Under the pieces are notes generated by a model. It saw only the letters and a list, made by a program, of their open reading frames with translations, ran no database searches and was not told the DNA's origin. Source: Caballeronia sp. NK8 (GTDB lineage Bacteria > Pseudomonadota > Gammaproteobacteria > Burkholderiales > Burkholderiaceae). Taken from it: a stretch of 64,000 nucleotides of DNA. Location: the NCBI RefSeq assembly GCF_018408855.1, contig NZ_AP024328.1:186001-250000 (forward strand). Direction: 5' to 3'. The translations under genes were made by a program, and so were the position numbers. Of this stretch, positions 57,168-64,000 are shown piece by piece. Each line of letters opens with the position of its first letter. The stretch's first letter is position 1.

Positions 57168-57920
57168 TCAAAGGTACAAACGTGGGCCACCCGACGGAAG
57201 ATACAACCGCTGATAAAAAACCGGCTCCCCGCGAGAACTGCTACCCATTATCTCTATGTGGGCTCCATACGTCCTGCTTGGAAGTTGCAGCGCATCCGAC
57301 ACGGTCTTGGGGAGAATGTCGGCCTTGACCGTGTGTACGATTTTTGTCGCGGAAACTTTGTAGACTGTTTTAGTTAACCTCACGAAATTTTCGCTCTCGA
57401 GATCGTCCAGCGGTATCTCGGCGAAATAAGGAAAGCGGGTTGCGTCCGCGAAGTAATGACTTATGAATGAGTGATCTTCCGCATCGATTTTCCGATCAAG
57501 GCGAATGATATTGCGATCGTCGCCAGCGCCGCATAGCCAGCGCGCCCAGCTGTCATCGGATTCGATTTGTACCCGACGTATTACCGTACTCGTCATCGGA
57601 ATGAATCTTGTCCCGTCCGACGAGAGGACTTGGTAGATCCATGGCTCGCCCAGCCGTTTTTCCCGAGGGATGACGAAAGTTCCCAGCGCTCTCTTCCTCT
57701 CGACATAACCCTCATTGACTAGTGAGCCTACAGCCTTCTGAATGGTGCCAAGACTAAAGGGGACCATCTGAGACATCTCCTGCTCCGTTGGCAGTTTGTC
57801 TCCGTCTTTCCAAAATCCATCTTCGATCGCCGCGATGAATACTTCCTTCAAATACTCGTGTTTAACGGGATTATCCACCACGCGGGATTGATAGATATTG
57901 AAAAAATTCTTGTTCTTCAT
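57168..57920 (-). CDS. GntR-family (HutC-like) transcriptional regulator
   Basis: 250 residues from ATG 57920, with GGAG five bases upstream. The winged helix is LKEVFIAAIEDGFWKDGDKL, PTEQEMSQMVPFSLGTIQKA then VGSLVNEGYVERKRALGTFV. The UTRA-type effector domain follows: FIPMTSTVIRRVQIESDDSW, IIRLDRKIDAEDHSFISHYF and QLPSRTYGAHIEIMGSSSRG, LYLPSGGPRLYL. No other gene of its regulon is obvious nearby; a palindrome at 58015-58028 could be its operator. Effector unknown. Confidence 0.87.
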   Translation of the reverse strand: MKNKNFFNIYQSRVVDNPVKHEYLKEVFIAAIEDGFWKDGDKLPTEQEMSQMVPFSLGTIQKAVGSLVNEGYVERKRALGTFVIPREKRLGEPWIYQVLSSDGTRFIPMTSTVIRRVQIESDDSWARWLCGAGDDRNIIRLDRKIDAEDHSFISHYFADATRFPYFAEIPLDDLESENFVRLTKTVYKVSATKIVHTVKADILPKTVSDALQLPSRTYGAHIEIMGSSSRGEPVFYQRLYLPSGGPRLYL

Positions 57921-58014
57921 ATGTCTCCGTTCTTTCGCGGCGTCCTTCGTGTTAATCCCCAATTCATCGGGCTATCTATTAAAATCTTGGGCAGAAGCTT
58001 ATCGACTGAATATC

Positions 58015-58028
58015 ATACTACATAGTAT
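58015..58028. promoter_or_regulatory. candidate GntR operator
   Basis: ATACTA-CA-TAGTAT is a perfect inverted repeat with a 2-base centre in A/T-rich DNA, 95 bp upstream of the GntR start, where autoregulation is usual. Confidence 0.5.
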
Positions 58029-58573
58029 ATGTGGAAAAGTGCAGTTGGTCGGATCGTTGAAGCAGCAAGCGTTTGCAAACGTATATTTGGGTATCGATGG
58101 AAGGGTTGGGAGGTTTGCCGCACGAGACGCGGAGGCTCTAGGGCGGCTGAGGCGGCTAGATTCTTCGCACCTGTCGATAACTGAGAATCGTAATCACAAA
58201 AGCCGGTCGATGGCGAAGGCCATCCGCCCCGTCGACGCGGCGACAAGATTCGCTGGCAGTCAAGTTCTTCTACTCTGACAATGTTTGCGAATTTGCTGGT
58301 GGCGTGGAACGCGACATACGTGGCATGCGCTCGGGCCACTACACGCCTCCGGAATGAAATCGCCCGCACCGGATCGACTCACAAGTGCCGCGGTCACAAA
58401 TATGCAGGACATCAATTTACGTGGAAGCTTCGTGTCTCCCGCGGGCTATACGAGCGGCCTCCCTCCAAGCTTGGTTCGAGGTGCTTCTACGTGTGCCGGC
58501 AATCAGCGCGCTTCGTTAGTCGACCCTGAACAATTCTCAGAGCCTTACGCGATAAGGCGTTGCACCCCAAACC
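58029..58573. other. gene-poor stretch with one palindrome
   Basis: CGTTTGCAAACG (58070-58081) is a perfect 12-bp palindrome and possible regulator site. No gene is seen in the remaining 490 bp. Confidence 0.4.
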
Positions 58574-59205
58574 ATGTTGAGCGAATTGCAGGAAGAAGGC
58601 ATATTAACGCTTGATTCCTGCATTTTTAGTTGTATCTTCAACATGCGTTTGACCTGTCCCACGAAGAGATCGTGTGGCAATGGGTGGAGAACCCATATTG
58701 GCAGGTCATCACGGGCGAGACGTATCTGCAGACTGAGCCGCCGATCGACCCGTCGAGCCTCACGCGTTGGAGGAAGCGTCTGGGTGAAGCCGGTGTCGCG
58801 ATGGCCGGAAATCCCTACGACGGCCACACGCTGGCCGAGGCATTGGAGCAGGCATTGATCCTGAGCGACGTGAAGCCGGAAGTCGCCATCGTTGATCGTG
58901 GCTACAAGGGAGTGGCTGTCGACGGCGTAAAGATCTATCACCCGGGATTGAGGCGCGGTATTACGCGCGGCATGCGAGCGATGATCCGAAGGGGCAGTGC
59001 GATCGAGCCCGCCATCGGCCACATGAAGGCGGAGGGAAAACTCGATCGGAACTGGCTCAAAGGCACCCTCGGCGACGCGATTCACGCGGTGCTGTGCGGT
59101 GCCGGCCACAACCTACGCATGATCCTCAGAAAGCTGCGGTTTTATTGCGCCCTCGTCCTTCTCGCTTTACTCAAACACTCAGCCGTACTGTCCTTCGCCG
59201 CATAA
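58574..59205 (+). pseudogene. IS5-family transposase with internal deletion
   Basis: After a frame change near 58630 the sequence reads QHAFDLSHEEIVWQWVENPY, WQVITGETYLQTEPPIDPSS and LTRWRKRLGEAGV, the N-terminal part of the larger IS5-type transposases. It then jumps directly to NPYDGHTLAEALEQALILSD, VAIVDRGYKGVAVDGVKIYH, GLRRGITRGMRAMIRRGSAI, EPAIGHMKAEGKLDRNWLKG, which is the C-terminal third with the second Asp and the Glu. Roughly 150 residues including the first catalytic Asp are missing, in frame. No inverted repeats could be identified at its ends. Confidence 0.82.
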
Positions 59206-59672
59206 GTGCCCGTACGACGCAAAACGAATATTCAGGCCCGACCCGTTAGTATGCCCTCTCGCCCATGCGTCTCCGTGATCGGAGACGTCCTCGCAACGCA
59301 TTTTGTGGTAGACAGCAGGGGTCTGATTTATAAACGGATTATTTTAGTGCCAGAAGACGAAGCCTTGTCAGAGCTGGACCGCGCTAACCCGGAATTTGCA
59401 TGAGAATCAAGTCGACCCGAAGTTGCGCGTTCAGCGAACTAACCGTCGCCGCCCTCCCGATCGAATCGGAGGCCACGAGCGACTAGGTATGGAGGTCGAT
59501 CGTAGGCCAATGGTTCGGCGACCGGAGCCGTGCCTCTCCCACAGCCGGCAGCGGTCTCTAGTGCGTCTAAGCAATCTATCCGTTGTCAGTCGCATTAGCT
59601 CAGCGCTTCCATTTGAATCAAAATGCTGCTTGACCTGTCGGCCTTCATGCGATTACGACCAGCATCGCTTAA
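59206..59672. other. intergenic, no gene recognised
   Basis: A 65-codon plus-strand frame (59206-59403) includes VVDSRGLIYKRIILVPEDEA but has no family I know. It directly follows the transposase stop and may be read-through debris. Confidence 0.35.
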
Positions 59673-60515
59673 TTACAACCTTAAACTCAAGTACGCCCGG
59701 CTCAACAACGGTCGACCATGTACCCAGAGTCGGGTTGCCAGCCATGATGCGGGGCGGTCGCGCACGGCCAACCGCGCGATAGTCCGCTCGGCATCCTTGT
59801 TATCCCGTTTCGATTGCGTATTAGTACCCCGATGACATGTATAAAGTAAATTGAAGCCCTCATTCAGCGCGATCTCCCGATAATCGCGATCGTAAAAGCC
59901 TTCTGGCCAGCAAAGATGACGCGACTCAGTTCCCAGCCGCGCCAAGAGTTCATTTCGTCCCGCTCGCAAATCTTCTTTCAGACAAGCCCGCTTCGCCGTG
60001 CGCGAAGTCGTTAGATGATCCCAACGCCTGTGCGTGTGCGTATGGCTATGAAATTCGAAAGTTCCTGCACGTCTCATCGCTTCGATTTCGGACCAGCGCA
60101 TGATGGCGTCATCGGCCTTTCCATTCTGGATGGCGATCTGCGAGTCCTCGTGAGAGAGTACGCGGGGCGAACCGGCCGATGCGTCGACTGAAGTCGGACG
60201 AACGGGTCCATCGCCGGGCCAACTCGTGACCAGGAAGCAAAGTGCCTTGAATCCCCAACGCTGCAGGATCGGATGCGCGAAAACCCAGTTGTCCAGATAG
60301 CCATCGTCAAACGTGATGACCACCGACTTGGCAGGAACCTGCTCGCCGCAAAGAAATGCCGCCAGGCCGTCGCCATCGAGCGTCTGGTAGCCCGCACGAC
60401 GAAGGTAGGCGATCTGCTGCGTAAAGTGCTCAACGGTGACAGTGAGCATGCCCGGTGAATTGCTGACGTGGTGATACATCAACACAGGTACCGCTCGCGC
60501 ATGGTGCGGCTTCAT
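59673..60515 (-). CDS. polysaccharide deacetylase
   Basis: 280 residues from ATG 60515, in the ATGA that overlaps the glycosyltransferase stop. VPVLMYHHVSNSPGMLTVTV and SVVITFDDGYLDNWVFAHPI contain the TFDDG motif (catalytic Asp and metal Asp). FEFHSHTHTHRRWDHL holds the two metal His, and CWPEGFYDRDYREIALNEGF the RYP-like motif in modified form. A carbohydrate esterase family 4 enzyme that removes acetyl groups from surface polysaccharide. It is coupled to the glycosyltransferase, so a capsule, LPS or biofilm glycan is likely. Intact. Confidence 0.85.
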   Translation of the reverse strand: MKPHHARAVPVLMYHHVSNSPGMLTVTVEHFTQQIAYLRRAGYQTLDGDGLAAFLCGEQVPAKSVVITFDDGYLDNWVFAHPILQRWGFKALCFLVTSWPGDGPVRPTSVDASAGSPRVLSHEDSQIAIQNGKADDAIMRWSEIEAMRRAGTFEFHSHTHTHRRWDHLTTSRTAKRACLKEDLRAGRNELLARLGTESRHLCWPEGFYDRDYREIALNEGFNLLYTCHRGTNTQSKRDNKDAERTIARLAVRDRPASWLATRLWVHGRPLLSRAYLSLRL

Positions 60516-61608
60516 GCGTGATAGCCTCTTTCTTGGAGCGAGCGTCGATAGAAGCACATTGTGTCGTACACCATGTTCGTCACGCTGAAGCCTTTCGACA
60601 AAATGAATCGACCTGCATGACTCAGTTCGTGTCGAAGCGATGCGTTGTCGATGAGCCGTACGAGCGCTTCTGCCAAAGCGACGGGATCGCGCGGAGGAAC
60701 CAGCAGACCGTTCACTTCGTCGCTGATCAGCTCGGGCACCCCTCCCACGTCCGTTCCGATGACCGGAAGGCCCAGCGACATCGCCTCGATGAAGGCTTGG
60801 CCGAGCGCCTCCTGATGCGTCGGAAGCACGAAGAAATCGCATCCGGCCATGATGTTTGGAACGTCGCTGCGGAATCCCAACAGGTGAATCCGATGCTCGA
60901 GGCCGCGGTTCAAGACCATGCGCTTTATTTCTGCGAACATCGGGCCGTCTCCGGCCAGCACGACATGGAATTTCTCACGCGACTCCAGTAGCGGGACGAC
61001 GGCCGCAATGAGGTCTTCGTGACCCTTCCCTTCCCGCATGATGGCGACCATGCAAGCGACGACATCATCGTCCCGGAGCCCCAGCTCCGTGCGCAGTGTC
61101 GACTTCCCGCCCTCAGCGAGTTTCTCAATACCGTCATAGATGGTTTCGACCCGGTCCGCGCCGACTCCGGCGCCGATCAAATACTTCCGAACGTGGTGAC
61201 TCACCGCGATCACGCGGTGAGGGAGCCAGTTGTAGGTCGCAAGCGAAGTGATGGGCAACGCAAGGTGACGCGTCCGTACAACCAGCGGCGTACCGGCCAG
61301 GCGGGCGGCAAAGCCTGCGACCAGGCTGTCGTGGCCACTGTGCGTGTTGAGCACGTCGCAAGCTCGACGCCGCAACATGCATGCAATATCGATTGCGGAG
61401 GCGACATCGCCACCCGTCCTCATCTCCGAATGATGCACGGCGAATCCGGCGGCAGCACCGTGCATTCCGATCGACGCGTCACGCGGGCAAATCAGTTCAA
61501 CACGGTGGCCGGTGTCGCGCATGCCGATCATTTCCCTGAGAGTGCGCATTTCCTGCCCTCCCCACCCTTCGACGATTCGCTGTGGATGATGCTTAAACTG
61601 CGGTTCAT
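60512..61608 (-). pseudogene. glycosyltransferase family 4, one frameshift at the start
   Basis: MNRSLSIIHSESSKG begins at ATG 61608; a lost A near 61563 moves WGGQEMRTLREMIGMRDTGH into another frame. The remainder is open to 60512: LNTHSGHDSLVAGFAARLAG, AVSHHVRKYLIGAGVGADRV, VVLAGDGPMFAEIKRMVLNR, FFVLPTHQEALGQAFIEAMS (the E-x7-E region) and GLPVIGTDVGGVPELISDEV. GT-B fold, retaining. Corrected length about 365. It transfers a sugar from an activated donor; the product is probably a surface glycan modified by the coupled deacetylase. Confidence 0.87.
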
Positions 61609-61828
61609 GCGACCGATCCCTCGAAAAATTTGCTCGAGAGGGCAATGTTGAAGATGGATCGATAAGCAACGTTGGAGAACTGATGGAGAAACTGTGAAGC
61701 CGGACGAGCACTTTGAAGATGACTGCGTCTTCATCGTTTCTCCATCAAATCGCGAAGGAAACCCCATCGTTCGAACGCAGACTTCTTGCCGTTCAAGCGG
61801 GCGACTGCCTGCGTCTGATGGAGTTCTT
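61609..61828. other. divergent promoter region
   Basis: 220 bp between divergent genes; both promoters should be here. No clear operator is seen. Confidence 0.4.
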
Positions 61829-62989
61829 ATGAAACTTGAAAGATGGTCTCTGGGTGGCAGTTTGTGCGTGCTGCTGCTGGAGGCAATGCTTGCGGGCTGC
61901 GGGCAAGCCGAACAGCTGGGCGCCTCCCCCGCGATTCCCGTGGCGTCGGCGACCGTGGTGCACGCTTCGCTCAGACTCACGGAAGATTTGCCGGGTCGGG
62001 TCGCGGCAATGCGCGTCGCTGAGATACGGCCGCAGGTCAGCGGTATCGTGATGCGCCGGCTGTTCGAGCAAGGCACCGAGGTGCGTGCCGGCCAGCCGCT
62101 GTTTCAGATCAACCCTGCGCCGTTCAAGGCTGACAGGGACACGGCCGCGGCGGCGCTGCAACGCGCCAAGGCCGCGCTTGCGCGCGCGAAGGTGCAAACG
62201 GCACGCCTGCAGCCGCTCGTCGAAGCCGACGCCATCAGCCGCCAGGTCTACGACGACGCCGTCTCGCAGCGCGACCAGGCCGTCGCAGACGTGGCTCAGG
62301 CAAGCGCCACGCTCGCGCGCCGGCAGCTCGATCTGAAGTTCGCGACGGTCGAGGCGCCGATCTCGGGCCGCATCGATCAGGCGCTGATGACCGAGGGAGC
62401 GCTGGTCGCCAGTAGCGACAGCCAACCCATGGCGCGCATCCAGCAGATCGATCAGGTCTATGTGGATGTGCGCCAGCCGGCGGCATCGCTCGAATCGCTG
62501 CGCAACATGCTGTCGACGCAACAACAAGGCGGCGGCGGTGGCCTTCCGGTGAAAGTTCTGCGCGACGACGACACACCGTACGACGTGAAAGGCCGCGTGC
62601 TCTTTTCGGGCGTCAACGTCGATTCCGGGACCGGCGATGTGCTGTTGCGCGTGCTGGTCGACAACCCGAAGCGGCAGCTTCTTCCGGGAATGTATGTACG
62701 GGCCCGGATTCCGCGCGCGAACTACGCGCGCACGCTGCTTGTTCCGCAGCAGGCGGTCGTACGCGTCGCGGGCAAGCCGCAGGTCTGGGTGATCGACGCG
62801 ACGAGCCACGCGCGGCCAAGGCCCGTCGAGCTCGGCGAGCTGAGCGGACGTCATTACCGCATTCAATCGGGTCTCACGTCCGGGCAGAAGATCGTGGTCG
62901 AAGGCATGGAGCGCCTGAACGACGGCGCGCTGGTCGCCGCGAGCGACGGGAAATCGCCCGGTGCGCCGCTGGCTGCACCCACGCACTGA
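61829..62989 (+). CDS. RND efflux membrane-fusion protein
   Basis: 386 residues from ATG 61829, with GGAG six bases upstream. A lipoprotein signal ends LLEAMLAGCGQA. EDLPGRVAAMRVAEIRPQVS and GIVMRRLFEQGTEVRAGQPL are the barrel and lipoyl half; a helical hairpin AAAALQRAKAALARAKVQTA to YDDAVSQRDQAVADVAQASA follows; LDLKFATVEAPISGRIDQAL closes the lipoyl domain, and VLLRVLVDNPKRQLLPGMYV the beta barrel. Periplasmic adaptor of a tripartite pump, partner of the next gene 19 bp downstream. Intact. Confidence 0.92.
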   Translation: MKLERWSLGGSLCVLLLEAMLAGCGQAEQLGASPAIPVASATVVHASLRLTEDLPGRVAAMRVAEIRPQVSGIVMRRLFEQGTEVRAGQPLFQINPAPFKADRDTAAAALQRAKAALARAKVQTARLQPLVEADAISRQVYDDAVSQRDQAVADVAQASATLARRQLDLKFATVEAPISGRIDQALMTEGALVASSDSQPMARIQQIDQVYVDVRQPAASLESLRNMLSTQQQGGGGGLPVKVLRDDDTPYDVKGRVLFSGVNVDSGTGDVLLRVLVDNPKRQLLPGMYVRARIPRANYARTLLVPQQAVVRVAGKPQVWVIDATSHARPRPVELGELSGRHYRIQSGLTSGQKIVVEGMERLNDGALVAASDGKSPGAPLAAPTH

Positions 62990-63008
62990 GTCACGGGAGC
63001 GTCCAGCC

Positions 63009-64000
63009 ATGTCCGAATTCTTCATCCGGCGACCCGTCTTCGCGTGGGTGATCGCCCTCTTCATCATCCTGCTGGGCCTGATCGCGATACCGCAACTGCC
63101 GATCGAACGTTACCCTTCGGTCGCGCCGCCCGCCGTCACCATTACCGCGACGTATCCCGGCGCCACGCCGCAAACCATGAGCGACTCCGTGCTGAGCCTG
63201 ATCGAGCGCGAGCTGTCGGGCGTCAAAAATCTGCTCTACTTCGAGTCGTCGGCCGATACGTCGGGCACCGCGCAGATCACGGTGACGTTCAAGCCCGGCA
63301 CGAATCCCGCGCTCGCCCAGGTCGACGTTCAGAACCAGCTCAAGACCGTCGAGCCGCGCCTGCCCCCGGTCGTGCGCCAGTCCGGCGTGACCGTGGAGTC
63401 GGCTTCCTCGGGCTTCCTGATGCTCATCGGTCTCAAGTCCGACAGCGGTCTCTACGACGCGAGCATGCTCAGCGACTACATGGCGCGCAACGTCGTCGAG
63501 GAGCTGCGACGCGTCGATGGCGTCGGCCGCGTACAGTTGTTCGGTTCCGAACGGGCGATGCGCATCTGGGTCGATCCGAACAAGCTGATCGGCTATGGCT
63601 TGTCGATGAACGACCTGACGACTGCGATCAGCCAGCAGAACGTGCAGATCGCGCCGGGCAGCGTCGGTGCGTCGCCGGCTCTGACCGGTCAGCGGGTGAC
63701 CGTGCCGCTTACCGCACAAGGGCAACTGACGACCCCGGAACAGTTTGCCGCGATCGTGCTGCGCGCCAACGCCGATGGCTCCCGGGTCGTACTGCGCGAC
63801 GTCGCGCGGGTCGAGCTCGGCTCGCAGTCGTACAGCTTCGTCAGCAGCGAGAACGGCAAGCCCGCCGCCTTCGCTGGCGTGCAGCTCGCGCCCGGCGCCA
63901 ATGCGGTCAAGACCGCGGCGGCCGTGCGCGAGCGTCTGAAGGAAGCGGGCAAGGCGATGCCGGCCGGTATCAGCTATTCGATCCCGTTCGATACTTCTCC
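63009..64000 (+). CDS. RND multidrug efflux transporter, 5' part
   Basis: ATG 63009; open to the right edge with about 330 residues visible of an expected 1040 or so. MSEFFIRRPVFAWVIALFII then LLGLIAIPQLPIERYPSVAP is the first membrane helix, ATYPGATPQTMSDSVLSLIE the porter start, and NVQIAPGSVGASP and VVLRDVARVELGSQSYSFVS are porter-domain segments. HAE-1 family, proton driven. The pair MFP-RND would be followed outside the window by an outer-membrane factor. Intact as far as seen. Confidence 0.92.
   Translation, partial: MSEFFIRRPVFAWVIALFIILLGLIAIPQLPIERYPSVAPPAVTITATYPGATPQTMSDSVLSLIERELSGVKNLLYFESSADTSGTAQITVTFKPGTNPALAQVDVQNQLKTVEPRLPPVVRQSGVTVESASSGFLMLIGLKSDSGLYDASMLSDYMARNVVEELRRVDGVGRVQLFGSERAMRIWVDPNKLIGYGLSMNDLTTAISQQNVQIAPGSVGASPALTGQRVTVPLTAQGQLTTPEQFAAIVLRANADGSRVVLRDVARVELGSQSYSFVSSENGKPAAFAGVQLAPGANAVKTAAAVRERLKEAGKAMPAGISYSIPFDTS

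Noticed and set aside
61793..63725. Long minus-strand frames under the RND genes
   Set aside because: His/Arg-rich mirror frames of the fusion protein and permease genes.
1..64000. CRISPR array
   Set aside because: No evenly spaced direct repeats of 25-40 bp were seen anywhere.

Overview
The window reads as a Burkholderiaceae chromosome or megaplasmid. Pointers are the bioA-bioF-bioD-bioB order, DUF4148-type and HYVSGYT-type small secreted proteins, coniferyl-aldehyde-dehydrogenase-like and GFA-family genes, and IS110/IS1111/IS5 elements. It is strikingly eroded. More than twenty recognisable genes carry one to four single-base frameshifts, often in short homopolymers. Transposons are nested or internally deleted, and several stretches of 0.4-0.9 kb hold nothing readable. 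This would suit a host-restricted lineage undergoing genome reduction (for example the leaf-nodule Burkholderia/Caballeronia group), but uncorrected sequencing indels could explain part of it. Both are inference.

Layout. 0.2-15 kb is an accessory zone: small decayed genes, an intact ParD/ParE-like toxin-antitoxin pair, a 413-residue DUF7662-like/HNH nuclease followed by a uracil-DNA-glycosylase-fold protein, an integrase relic, an IS110 element holding an IS1111-type transposase, and an IS5-family element with recognisable terminal inverted repeats. 15.5-19.8 kb has two zinc-type oxidoreductase genes and a frameshifted LacI-family regulator. 20.2-31.3 kb is a long plus-strand catabolic cluster: RidA, MFS permease, flavin reductase, acyl-CoA dehydrogenase, CoA ligase, citryl-CoA-lyase-like enzyme, thioesterase, enoyl-CoA hydratase, ETF beta and alpha, aldehyde dehydrogenase and GFA protein. 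A palindrome related to TCGAAATCGATTTCGA lies before the 17.1-kb dehydrogenase, before the LacI gene, before RidA and before the acyl-CoA dehydrogenase, which outlines one regulon.

31.6-39.3 kb holds a second toxin-antitoxin locus with a broken toxin, an alpha/beta hydrolase, a nucleotide-sugar-epimerase-like protein, and a phosphotransferase/acyl-CoA dehydrogenase/SDR cluster. 39.4-50.3 kb, all minus strand, groups biotin synthesis (bioA intact; bioF, bioD and bioB frameshifted), a beta-carbonic anhydrase, a DUF485 plus sodium:solute symporter pair, and a three-subunit biotin-dependent carboxylase (AccC, AccB, and a pyruvate carboxylase/oxaloacetate decarboxylase-type carboxyltransferase). 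Cofactor, bicarbonate, transport and enzyme therefore sit side by side.

51-57 kb has a coniferyl-aldehyde-dehydrogenase-like gene, a DJ-1/PfpI protein, a saccharopine-dehydrogenase-like reductase, an acetoacetate-decarboxylase-like protein and two MerR-family regulators. Four promoters, two here and two at 34-35 kb, share a TTGAC-box, exactly 19 bp, then a TAnnnT box (TAnnGT in three of the four), which is the MerR-type stretched spacing. 57-64 kb has a GntR regulator with a candidate operator, an internally deleted IS5-family transposase, a polysaccharide deacetylase overlapping a frameshifted glycosyltransferase, and the start of an RND efflux operon that runs off the right edge.
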